Shown here: positions 23,005-31,353 of the stretch, piece by piece
Layout of the letters: each line of letters opens with the position of its first letter
Numbering within the stretch: position 1 is the first letter of the stretch
Origin: CAWAYH01 sp963786195
Lineage (GTDB): Bacteria > Acidobacteriota > Vicinamibacteria > Vicinamibacterales > 2-12-FULL-66-21
Assembly (NCBI GenBank): GCA_963786195.1
Contig: CAWAYH010000006.1
Span: 620,001-684,000 of the forward strand
Length of the DNA: 64,000 nt
Direction: 5' to 3'
Notes under the pieces: generated by a model
Database searches by the model: none
Seen by the model: only the letters and a program-made list of their open reading frames with translations
Told to the model about the DNA's origin: nothing
Position numbers and translations under genes: made by a program

Positions 23005-24219
23005 ATGCTCCGATCGCGTCGTGACTTTTTTGACGTCCTCAAAGGAGGGCGGACGGGATCCGGGGTCGCTGAATGGCTCGCCGCCCGCGGGCACGAGGAG
23101 TATCTCGCCGAAGAGATGCAGGCCGCACAGGGTCAGGGCCGCCGCACGCGCCCCACGTTGCCACCAGGCGTCAAGGAAATCCGCATCAGCAGCAACGAGA
23201 ACCCGCTCGGTCCTGGCCGGAGCGCCCTCGACGCGATTACCAGGAAGTTCCCCGAGGCCGGACGCTATCCGTTCAACAGCACGCCGGCCGACGGCGCGCT
23301 CGTCTCCGCGATTGCCACGAAGTTCAGCGGCAAACCGCAGAACGTGGTCCTCGGCGCGGGCTCGCAGGAGATTCTGCGCAGCGCAGTGCGCGCGTTCACG
23401 TCGCCCACGCGAGGGCTGCTGACCGCGTCGCCGTCGTTCGAGAACTGCCCCGGCATGGCCAGGCGCCTCGGCCATCCGGTGAACGAGGTCAAGGTCGATT
23501 CGGCGTTCCGACTGGACCTCGACGCCATGGCCGCCGCCGTCACGAAGGACACGGGTCTCGTCTTCCTCAACAACCCGAACAACCCGACCGCGACGGTGCA
23601 CGGCGCGAAAGCCGTCGCCGCCTTCGTGCAGCGCGTCCGCTCGGCGTCGCCGGACACCGTGATCCTGATCGACGAGGCCTATCACGACTACGTGACGGAT
23701 CCGTCGTATCAGAGCGCGATTCCGATGGCGCTCGAGACGCCGAACGTCTTCGTGGCGCGGACATTCTCGAAGGCCTTCGGGATGGCCGGCATGCGGATCG
23801 GCTACGCCATCGGGCACGTCGACACCGTCAAGCCGCTCGCGCGGCTGAAGATGCCGTACAACGTCAGCGTCTTCGGCGTGGCCGCGTCGATCGCCGCGCT
23901 GGCCGACACCAAGCACATCGAAGAAGAGTCCGCCCGCAACACCGAGGCGCGCGCCTTCACGATCAAGGCGCTGGAAGAGCTCGGCTGCAAGTCGAGCGAC
24001 TCGCAGGGCAACTTCATCTTCACGGACATCGGGCGTCCCGCGCGGGAGTTCCGCGACGCCTGCGCCAAGCAGGGCGTGATGGTCGGCCGTGATTTCCCAC
24101 CGTTCGAAAAAACCCACGCGCGCATCTCGATCGGCACGATGGACGAGATGAAGCGAGCCACCGCAGTGTTCCGCAATGTGCTCCGGCCCGTGACGACGAC
24201 GGCCGGCAAGCAGCAGTAG
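23005..24219 (+). CDS. Tat-targeted PLP-dependent aminotransferase, histidinol-phosphate aminotransferase-like (copy 1)
   Basis: 404 residues from ATG 23005, which has an AGGGAGGA SD; an ATG at 22990 would overlap that SD. It is a fold-type I class I/II aminotransferase: SSNENPLGPG near residue 55, NNPNNPTAT near 190, IDEAYHDYV near 220 and TFSKAFGMAGMRIGY near 255, where Lys binds PLP. These features match the HisC-like subgroup. The N-terminus SRRDFFDVL resembles a twin-arginine signal, though the hydrophobic part that should follow is weak. A second copy follows after 8 bp. No his biosynthesis genes are near, so a role in histidine synthesis is doubtful. Substrate is unknown. Confidence 0.85.
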   Translation: MLRSRRDFFDVLKGGRTGSGVAEWLAARGHEEYLAEEMQAAQGQGRRTRPTLPPGVKEIRISSNENPLGPGRSALDAITRKFPEAGRYPFNSTPADGALVSAIATKFSGKPQNVVLGAGSQEILRSAVRAFTSPTRGLLTASPSFENCPGMARRLGHPVNEVKVDSAFRLDLDAMAAAVTKDTGLVFLNNPNNPTATVHGAKAVAAFVQRVRSASPDTVILIDEAYHDYVTDPSYQSAIPMALETPNVFVARTFSKAFGMAGMRIGYAIGHVDTVKPLARLKMPYNVSVFGVAASIAALADTKHIEEESARNTEARAFTIKALEELGCKSSDSQGNFIFTDIGRPAREFRDACAKQGVMVGRDFPPFEKTHARISIGTMDEMKRATAVFRNVLRPVTTTAGKQQ

Positions 24220-24227
24220 GAGGAGTC

Positions 24228-25415
24228 ATGCCGCTGACGCGACGTGGGTTTGTACAGACACTTGGAATCGGAACAGCCGGCGCGCTGACCAGTTCGTGGA
24301 TTTCGGCGCGCGGGCGTGAAAACAGCCTCTGGTCGGCGTTCGAGCCGACGCTGCATGCCGTCGAGCCGGGCACGATCGTCATTAGCAGCAACGAAAACCC
24401 GATGGGCCCGGGCAAGGTGGTCATGAAGGCCGTCAAGGACGCGTTCGGTGAAGGCGGCCGCGCGCCGGGCCGGTACTCGGGCTCGGCCGGCGATCTCACC
24501 GATGCGATCGCCAAGAAGCTCGGGGTCAAGCCGGAGAACATCGTGCTCGGCTGCGGATCGACGCAGATCCTCCGCACCTGCACGCATGTCTTCACGGCGA
24601 AGGACAAGGCGCTCGTCGGCACCATCCCGACCTACGAGGAGTGCGCCGGCTATGCCGAGATGATGGGCCATCCCGTGCGGCCCGTCGCGCTCGACAGCGC
24701 GTTCAGGATCGACCTGGACAAGTTCGCCGACGCGGCCAAGGGCGCCGGTCTGGTGTTCTACTGCAATCCGAACAACCCGACGGCGACTTACGTGGGCGCG
24801 AAGGCGACGCGCGACTTCATCGCGCGCGTCAACCGCGACTCACCCGACACGACGATCCTGGTGGACGAAGCGTATTACGACTACGTCACCGACCCGGATC
24901 ACGACACGCATGTCTCCGTCGCCGTCGCCAACCCGCGCGTCGTCGTTGCGCGGACGTTCTCGAAGGCGTACGGGATGGCGGGGCTGCGCATGGGCTACGC
25001 CGTCGGGCACGCCGACACGATCAAGAAGATGCGCGAGTGGGACGGCGGATCCGGCACCGGCACGCTCAACGTGCTCGCGATGCACGCTGGCATCGCGGCG
25101 ATCGAGCAGGATGCGTCGTTCATCACGTCCGAGCGCGCGCGGAATACCGCCGTCCGCGACTTCACGATGAAGTGGTTCGCGGATCGCGGCATGAAGCCGA
25201 CCGCGTCGCAGGCCAACTTCATGTTCGTCGAGATCGGACGTCCGGCGAAGGAGTTCCGCGACACCTGCCGCGCGAAGGGCGTGGTCGTCGCGCGCGACTT
25301 CCCGCCGTTCGAAAAGACACATTGCCGGATCGCGTTCGGCACGATGGACGAGATGAAGAAGGCCGTCCAGGTGTTCGGCGACGTGCTTGGCAAGAAAGCC
25401 GCGACGGCCGCGTAG
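24228..25415 (+). CDS. Tat-targeted PLP-dependent aminotransferase, HisC-like (copy 2)
   Basis: 395 residues, SD AGGAGG, 8 bp after the first aminotransferase and clearly its paralogue. The N-terminus TRRGFVQTLGIGTAGALTS is a convincing twin-arginine signal with hydrophobic core, so the folded, cofactor-loaded enzyme should be exported. Core motifs are SSNENPMGPG near residue 48, CNPNNPTAT near 182, VDEAYYDYV near 212 and the PLP lysine in TFSKAYGMAGLRMGY near 245. The C-terminal RDFPPFEKTHCRIAFG is shared almost exactly with copy 1. A strong terminator follows at 25448. Exported PLP aminotransferases are uncommon; the pairing suggests heteromeric or sequential action on a periplasmic amino compound, which is inference. 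Confidence 0.88.
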   Translation: MPLTRRGFVQTLGIGTAGALTSSWISARGRENSLWSAFEPTLHAVEPGTIVISSNENPMGPGKVVMKAVKDAFGEGGRAPGRYSGSAGDLTDAIAKKLGVKPENIVLGCGSTQILRTCTHVFTAKDKALVGTIPTYEECAGYAEMMGHPVRPVALDSAFRIDLDKFADAAKGAGLVFYCNPNNPTATYVGAKATRDFIARVNRDSPDTTILVDEAYYDYVTDPDHDTHVSVAVANPRVVVARTFSKAYGMAGLRMGYAVGHADTIKKMREWDGGSGTGTLNVLAMHAGIAAIEQDASFITSERARNTAVRDFTMKWFADRGMKPTASQANFMFVEIGRPAKEFRDTCRAKGVVVARDFPPFEKTHCRIAFGTMDEMKKAVQVFGDVLGKKAATAA

Positions 25416-25447
25416 CGACGTCGCCGTCAGTCGTCAGCGGAGTGTCG

Positions 25448-25480
25448 TGGGGCGCGGTTCACACCGCGCCCCATTTTTTT
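25448..25480 (+). terminator. rho-independent terminator of the aminotransferase operon
   Basis: A perfect 10-bp stem TGGGGCGCGG / CCGCGCCCCA around the loop TTCACA is followed by seven T residues. Confidence 0.92.
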
Positions 25481-25656
25481 CAGCGGCTGAGATCCTCAGG
25501 CCGGAGAATTCGCAAAGATGTGGCGAGCAGACCAAATGGATATACCGAATTCTTGAGCACATTGCCTCTTCGGCGCCCCTGGGGACGTTGGAATTGTGAA
25601 AGGTCTGGAGAGCTCGTTCGGAAAGAGCTGCAGGTGGAATCTGCGCGTGATCCGTC

Positions 25657-28095
25657 TTACTCCGCCTTGAGAGCGGCGGCCGGTGCTATCCGCCGTAGTC
25701 GCCACCCACCGGCGAAGCCAGCCGCCGTTGCGCTGCCAATCATCAGGACTGCCACACCCGTGTACGTCGGGACATCGAGCGTGCTGAGACCTGGAAGCCA
25801 GGCCACGAAAACGCGCGTCACCAGAGCAGCAAACACGAGGCCGGCGGCCGCTCCGATCGATACGGGCCCGAGTCCGGCGGCGACGCTCCGCCAGAGGAGA
25901 TCGCTCGGCGTCGCGCCAAGCGTGAGGCGGACGCCGAACTCGCGGCGGCGCGACTCCGCAAGGTATGCGACCAAGCCGAAAACTCCCCCGGCCCCCAGCA
26001 CCAGCGCGACCAGTCCGAAGCCTGAGAAGAACCACGCGCCAAGCAGTTGTCGGCCGAGATCTCTGGCCACGATCTGCCGCCCCGTCTCGACGACTAGCCG
26101 CGGCGCATCCGGCACGACGCCGGCTACCGCGTGGCGAATCGGTTCGACGAGCAGGTCCGGTCTTGCTGTTTGCACGATGAACCCTGGCTCGAATCCACGC
26201 TCCGACTTGCTGACGCTCACTAGGACGTCAGTGAAAGGCTGGCTGAGCGACCCAAAGACGAAATCATCCGCAACACCGATCACGACATGACGAGCCTTAC
26301 GGGGTGCGACCGACACGACCTCGCCGATCGGATCGCTCTCCCCCCAGAGTTTATGTGCCAGCGAGGCGGTCACCACCACGCCAGCAGGGGTCGCCATAGC
26401 ATCCCCGGCGCGCAGCTCGCGTCCACTGAGCAGGGGCACGCCGAGTACGCGAAGGAGCTCGGGGCTGCCGGACAAAAGGCCCAGACGCAGCTCAGGTCGG
26501 CCGCCGTTCGTCTCGACTGTCTTTGGTGCAGCAATGGACCTCACCGGGTCGGGGCCGATCGGCAACGGCCCAATCGCCACATCGTCCACGCCGGGCAGTA
26601 TGCGAATCGCGTCGGCGACACGGCGCGTGGCCTCAGCGATCGCCGCGAGCCTTGCTCCAATATCCTGCTTCGAGCTCACGAACGGGTAGACGACCTGCAC
26701 CTGGGCGAACACGATTCGGCCGACGTCGAATCCCGCACCGCTCCCGAGCCCGCGAGTCACGGTGCGCACGAACAGACCTGCCGCGACCAGTACGATGATG
26801 GTGGCGACTACGTGCAAGCCGAGTAATGCCTGGCGAAGCCGAAGTGACGACGTCGAGGAGGTCGAGCCCGCTCCCACCAGCTCACCGGCTAGATTGGCGT
26901 GCGTGAACCTGGCAACAGGCAACAGCGCGGCTGTCGTCAGCGTCAGCACCGTAATCGCGACGCCAGCGGCCAATACGCGCCAGTCGAGCGACAAGTCGAG
27001 CCGCGCGAGATCGACGCCGCCCGGCAGCGTCAGCGCGGGCAGGGCCCGCAGGCTCCAGATGGCGACCAGCAGGGCGGCGCCGACACCACTGGCTGCGACC
27101 CAGGCAAGCTCACGGGACAGCTCGGCCGCAAGGCGGCCGCGCGATGCCCCCAGCGCAGTCCGAATGGCGAGTTCGCGACGACGGCGTTCGTAATGGACCA
27201 GCATGAGCGTCATCAGCGTGGTGCAGCCAGCGAACAGCACGAGCGCGGCCAAGCCTGCCACGACACCCGCGGCCCCGTGCTCGCGGATGACGATCGTCGG
27301 AGAATCGGGGCCGCCGAATACGTCGCTCAAGGGAACAACGCGAATGCGTTCCCTGTCTCGTCGCTCGACAAAATCCGTCGCGTCCTGCACAAGGCGCCGC
27401 TCCGCATCCGCCGGGGACTGCCCCGGATGCAGCCGCGCGAACACCAAAGTAGGGGCGGCGTCCTCCGTAAGAGCGCCAGGACCGCCGATGAGCGCGACCC
27501 TGGGCACAAGATTGCTCGGGATCCAGACGTCCGCGTGCTCTCCTCGCCGCGCACCTTCGAAACCGCGGGGGGCCACTCCGATGATGCGAACAGGAAAGGG
27601 CTTGGCCGCGACCACCGAACCGATGACGTCGACGCGCCGCTCGAACGCGCGCGACCAGAGCCGGTCGCTGATGATCGCCACGGGCTCGGAGCCGTAGCGG
27701 TTGTCGTCGCGCGTGAAGTCGCTGCCGCGAATCGACTGCCCGAGCAACCGGAAATACTGGGAGGTGACGCCCAGCGTCTCCACTTCCCGTCCGACCTGGT
27801 CGAATGCCAGACGCGGTCGCAACCCGTCGAGCCCACCAGTGGTCACCACCTGCCCGGCGACGGCTTCGAAGATCGCCCACCGGTCCAGAGACTCCAGAGA
27901 GCCAAACGCCGCGTCGGTCGACACGGCCGCGTCATAAGCGAGCGTGACCAGACGGTCCACATCCGGAAACGGGGATGGCTTCAGCCATAGCGCGTTGACA
28001 ATCGTGAAGACCGCCAGGTTCGCGCCGACCGAAAGGGCCAGCGTCGTCGCGGCAAACGCGACGAATACGCCGTGACGGCGAATCAGACGAAGCAT
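25657..28095 (-). CDS. ABC transporter permease, acidobacterial orphan type (intact)
   Basis: 812 residues from ATG 28095; an in-frame extension to 28200 lacks family similarity. The N-terminus VAFAATTLALSVGANLAVFTIV with LKPSPFPDVDRLVTL matches the orphan-permease signature. A MacB-like periplasmic core follows, then FtsX helices (GLAALVLFAGCTTLMTLML; RRRELAIRTALGASRGRL), a second periplasmic domain and a C-terminal FtsX domain (RRREFGVRLTLGATPSDLL) ending RRIAPAAALKAE. No frameshift is seen. No ATPase is encoded nearby. It lies downstream of the DsbA-like and Cys-rich genes on the same strand, with a gap of 64 bp to the DsbA-like stop. Confidence 0.88.
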   Translation of the reverse strand: MLRLIRRHGVFVAFAATTLALSVGANLAVFTIVNALWLKPSPFPDVDRLVTLAYDAAVSTDAAFGSLESLDRWAIFEAVAGQVVTTGGLDGLRPRLAFDQVGREVETLGVTSQYFRLLGQSIRGSDFTRDDNRYGSEPVAIISDRLWSRAFERRVDVIGSVVAAKPFPVRIIGVAPRGFEGARRGEHADVWIPSNLVPRVALIGGPGALTEDAAPTLVFARLHPGQSPADAERRLVQDATDFVERRDRERIRVVPLSDVFGGPDSPTIVIREHGAAGVVAGLAALVLFAGCTTLMTLMLVHYERRRRELAIRTALGASRGRLAAELSRELAWVAASGVGAALLVAIWSLRALPALTLPGGVDLARLDLSLDWRVLAAGVAITVLTLTTAALLPVARFTHANLAGELVGAGSTSSTSSLRLRQALLGLHVVATIIVLVAAGLFVRTVTRGLGSGAGFDVGRIVFAQVQVVYPFVSSKQDIGARLAAIAEATRRVADAIRILPGVDDVAIGPLPIGPDPVRSIAAPKTVETNGGRPELRLGLLSGSPELLRVLGVPLLSGRELRAGDAMATPAGVVVTASLAHKLWGESDPIGEVVSVAPRKARHVVIGVADDFVFGSLSQPFTDVLVSVSKSERGFEPGFIVQTARPDLLVEPIRHAVAGVVPDAPRLVVETGRQIVARDLGRQLLGAWFFSGFGLVALVLGAGGVFGLVAYLAESRRREFGVRLTLGATPSDLLWRSVAAGLGPVSIGAAAGLVFAALVTRVFVAWLPGLSTLDVPTYTGVAVLMIGSATAAGFAGGWRLRRIAPAAALKAE

Positions 28096-28159
28096 CCCGA
28101 TCTGTGTCCCAACTATGCGGCGCTTCCGAGCGTGTGGGGGGAAGGGTAACTCACTTGAG

Positions 28160-28886
28160 TTACTGCAGCAACCGATCCAGTATCTCGTTGAACACCGCAA
28201 TCGGCTTGGCGCCAGTCAGGACATCGGTCGTTCGGACCCTTCCGTCTGACGCGACTCTCCCGAAGACGAACGTGGGTGTGCCCGTAATCCCCAGAGATTC
28301 CGCCTCCGACCTGTCGGCTTCCACGATCTCTGCGGCAGACGCTCCAGCGCGACACGAATCTGTACACCTTCAGATCAACGCCAGCCTGAACCGCAGCCGA
28401 GCGCAGATCTGAATCGGCCAGCCTGACGGGTTCCTTGAAGAGACGATCGTGCATTTGCCAGAACCGCCCTTGTTGGGCGGCGCACTCCGTCGCTGCTGCG
28501 GCGGCAGATGCAAGCGGATGGATGGCCAAGGGCAGGTGCTTGAACGCCAGTCGCACGTTGCCGGTGTCGACGTCGTCACGTACGAGCGCCGGCAGCGTGT
28601 CTCTCGCGACCACGCCGCAGAACGGGCACTGGAAATCTGAGTACACGACGACCGCGATCTGCGCGGTCTGAACTCCACGAATCGGCCGGTCGAAGATCGC
28701 GATCGGATCACGTGGGACGCTAAGGACGCGAGCCCTCGCAGGCTGCGGGCTGGACGAACGTGTCCAGCCCTGCCAAACGAATACCGCCGCGAGTCCCAGC
28801 ATCACGACGGTGGTTAACGGCTCAAACACGCTTCGCCACCGTGACGCCAGGGGCACCCCGGGAAGAGCTTTGATTCCCTTCGCCAC
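28160..28886 (-). CDS. DsbA-like thioredoxin-fold protein, membrane anchored, one frameshift
   Basis: About 242 residues. A probable GTG start at 28886 follows GAGAGG. A single transmembrane segment (PLTTVVMLGLAAVFVWQGW) near residue 25 is followed by a thioredoxin-fold domain with VVYSDFQCPFCGVV near residue 85; CPFC is the redox motif. The DsbA/BdbD-type helical insert follows (KHLPLAIHPLASAAAAATECA). The frame shifts near 28355, after which GITGTPTFVFG supplies the cis-Pro loop; the stop is at 28160. The protein should catalyse disulfide exchange in the periplasm. Its start lies inside the upstream Cys-rich gene, a 65-bp overlap implying cotranslation and suggesting that protein as a substrate. 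Confidence 0.8.
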
Positions 28887-29139
28887 TAGCCCTCTCACAC
28901 GGATCGCAACTGCAGATCTTTCCGTTTGGATCGCAGAAGCTGACCTGATGCGTACACCCCGGGTAGGACGAGCACGACTCGCTGCGGTGGATAAAGCATA
29001 GGCTCCCCGCATCGCAGTACCCGCACCACTCGTAGTCGCCACAAGAATCGTCGGCGCTGAGAGGCGCCCCGGGAGCAAGCGCTGCGGTTAGCAGCATCAC
29101 GAGAAACGCTGCGCCCCTGATCTTGGACAGTAGAGCCAT
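28822..29139 (-). CDS. small exported cysteine-rich protein
   Basis: 105 residues with a very strong SD (GGGAGGG) before ATG 29139. Residues 1-30 form a Sec signal peptide (FLVMLLTAALAPGAPLSA). The mature part contains ten cysteines within about 55 residues, in pairs such as CGYC, CSC and CDPC, then a Ser/Gly-rich tail. An even number of Cys in an exported protein suggests disulfides. The DsbA-like gene begins inside its 3' end, so the two are tightly coupled. I do not recognise the family. A secreted small peptide matured by its partner is an attractive reading but unproven. Confidence 0.7.
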   Translation of the reverse strand: MALLSKIRGAAFLVMLLTAALAPGAPLSADDSCGDYEWCGYCDAGSLCFIHRSESCSSYPGCTHQVSFCDPNGKICSCDPCERASGEGNQSSSRGAPGVTVAKRV

Positions 29140-29195
29140 TTCACCCTCCCTCGCTTTTGCCGCCATCCAGATCCGGTGCGCGGCAGGCTACGACG

Positions 29196-29360
29196 TCACC
29201 GATGTTCGAAGTCTCCATTGATTACCGTTCTGTATGCTGGGCGATTGCCAACGATGCCGAAGGCGACATTCGCCGCACCGAAGGCAAGCAGGAGCACTCT
29301 GGCAATCGCGGTTGCCTCGCTCGGCACGCCCGACTTGAAGAGCGCCAGTGCGACGGCCAT
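29196..29360 (-). CDS. possible small hydrophobic protein (weak call)
   Basis: A 54-codon frame from ATG 29360 to TGA 29196 encodes one plausible transmembrane helix (ATAIARVLLLAFGAANVAFG). The same frame is open upstream without an ATG and has another hydrophobic patch (GLIAAVFGLTAV), so this may be the end of a damaged membrane protein. There is no good SD. No family recognised. Confidence 0.3.
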   Translation of the reverse strand: MAVALALFKSGVPSEATAIARVLLLAFGAANVAFGIVGNRPAYRTVINGDFEHR

Positions 29361-29491
29361 ATGCCGACGACCAACGGGATCGCCAGCAAACGGTGCGATT
29401 CGCCCCGCGGAAGAGCGCGTGCAACTCGAGGGTGCGGCTGAACTGGGCCTGGGGGATAAGTCGTCGACGGCGGTGAGTCCGAAAACCGCGG

Positions 29492-30770
29492 CTATGAGAC
29501 CTGCACATCCCTGTCGTGATGCGCTCGCTTCGTTGGCTCATCGCCACCCCTTATTCTCGTACCGATGCCTGCCGTGGATCGTGCAGAACGCCCAGCGTCA
29601 CGCGTCACGATGTGCAGCTGCTGCAGTCGACGCGTAGGGGCACCGCAATGTGCGTGCCTGGGGACCTTACGCTGGAAGCGGAAATGCAGTCTGGAGTGGA
29701 AGCGAGGATTCTGGCACGTATCGGCGATCCGCTCCCGGTGGGTGAACGGCAGCTGATGCAACAGAGTGCTGCAACGCGTGCAACTCATCGTCTCAACCAT
29801 TGCAGCATAGTGTTTTCGTCGCCACAACCGTTGGGCTTGCGCTTGTTCTAGAAGTCGCCCTTGTATGGATAACGGCAGGTCTCCAATTTCGTCGAGGAAT
29901 AGTGTGCCTCGATGGGCCGCTTCGAACATGCCCTCTTGGTCACTGCTCGCCCCGGTGAAGGCGCCTTTCCGATGCCCGAACAATTCGCTCTCCACCAGAC
30001 TTTCCGGAATCGCAGCGCAGTTGACCGGCACGAACCGTTCACCTAGACGCACGCTCGCCTGGTGAAGAGCACGGGCAACTAGTTCCTTGCCCGTACCTGT
30101 CTCACCAGTGACGAGCACGCTAGCGTGCGTCGGGCCAACGCGACGAATCCACTCCACGATTCGCTGCATCGCAGGACTGACAGCCACGATCCCGAATCGC
30201 CATCGGCTGAGCGAGGTCGTTGCAGGGGCTCCTGCGTGCTGCCGCTGCGACAATCATCGAGCGCAGGACTGCTACGATCTCATCCGAGTCGAGGGGCTTG
30301 TAGCAGAACGCCGTTGCGCCGGACCGAAGCGCACTGGTTTTGATTTCGGGCTCCAAATAATGCCCCGACACTGCGAGAACGGGCGCAGTGACGCCGCTCG
30401 CGCGGAGTCGCTGGAGAACCGTCAACCCGAACATGTCGGGTAGATGGAGGTCTACAATGATCGCGTCGTACCTGCGCGCGCTCGCTGTACCAAGACCCTC
30501 CGCGCCCGATCCCGCCACGTCGACTCGAAACCCTTCCAGCGCGCACAGGCGCAACAGCGCATCACCCGACTCAACCTCGTCGTCGATCCACAGGATCCAG
30601 TGGACCGTCTGCGCGGGTGCTGCATTCGCGGAAGGGGGAACGGCGCGTGGACGGTCCCACTCGCCGGGCGCGAGTCGGTTGGGCAGGTGGGAGCGCGATC
30701 CGCCGTAGACCGAAACCGGCATCGGAACAGAGAGCCCTCGCGGCGGCGGAGCGAACGACAGGTTCTGCAT
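29492..30770 (-). pseudogene. NtrC-like response regulator, receiver plus truncated sigma54-activator AAA domain, frameshifted
   Basis: ATG 30770 follows a GGAGGG SD. A receiver domain begins near residue 60 (WILWIDDEVESGDALLRL) with the phosphoacceptor Asp in IIVDLHLPDMFG near 110 and the Lys in FCYKPLDSDEI near 160. After a shift near 30235, a sigma54-interaction AAA domain follows: GETGTGKELVARALH (Walker A), GAFTGA (sigma54 contact loop) and GTLFLDEIGDLP (Walker B). Similarity then stops near 29870, after LSIQGRLLE, and a Cys/His-rich unrelated tail runs to 29492. The arginine finger, sensor 2 and DNA-binding HTH are missing. Sigma54 activation would not work as encoded, so this is probably a decayed gene. 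No histidine kinase is adjacent. Confidence 0.75.
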
Positions 30771-31353
30771 GAGAAGCACCCTCCAACCCGATTGTCAGTC
30801 CGGATCGTGCGAAACTGCCCAAGGTGAACAGTAGACAGAAGATCAGTTCTACGGACGATAACGCTGCCGACGCACAGAGCGAACACCAGTCTACCGCCCT
30901 GTCGACGTGGGCAGCGCTGTCCCCAAAAGGCGCGGTGGCCGCGGACTTTCACAGCGCAGATCGGATCGCGTTCGCCGCCCGGGAACCGCCCTTACATCGA
31001 ACACGCACACGGAGACATTTTCAACCGTCACTCGAGTGCGGAGTCAGCAGCTTCAGGGCCTCCGAATCCGACTCGCCTGAGGAAATCCTGGGCGGCATTC
31101 TGTCTACTGTCGATCTGCATCACGGGGAGCACTCAGACTCCCGCCCTGGGACACACTCGAGGTGTACGGCGCCACGTCCACTCCGGCGGTTCGTGAAGCC
31201 CTCGTCGCGTTTTGGGTAGATATGTTCACCGTCACGCCGCGCGGCTTTCTGTGCTCTCGTCCCGAAAGGTGACGGGCTATCAGCCGTTTGCTGCCGCCGG
31301 CGGCGACTGCGATCATGGGCGCGGGTCAGCGGGGAGAGCCCTGGAGGTGCGGG
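30771..31353. other. intergenic region between divergent genes, no convincing gene
   Basis: Both strands have open frames here, the longest 131 codons on the plus strand from 30824, but these have odd composition, no SD and no recognisable motif. A short plus-strand frame around 31155-31265 reads LEVYGATSTPAVREALVAF and may be a gene remnant. The SD for the following permease is GGAGG at 31343. Confidence 0.5.

Noticed and set aside
22915..24117. 400-codon minus-strand frame opposite aminotransferase copy 1
   Set aside because: Shadow of a strongly supported PLP enzyme; no signal, SD or domain.
23005..24219. Histidine biosynthesis gene hisC
   Set aside because: The export-type N-terminus, tandem paralogue and lack of other his genes make a biosynthetic HisC role unlikely.
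29176..29637. 153-codon plus-strand frame
   Set aside because: No SD, no recognisable domain, odd composition and conflict with minus-strand fragments.
30824..31219. 131-codon plus-strand frame in the divergent gap
   Set aside because: No SD or motif and low-complexity Ser/His/Arg composition; treated as non-coding.
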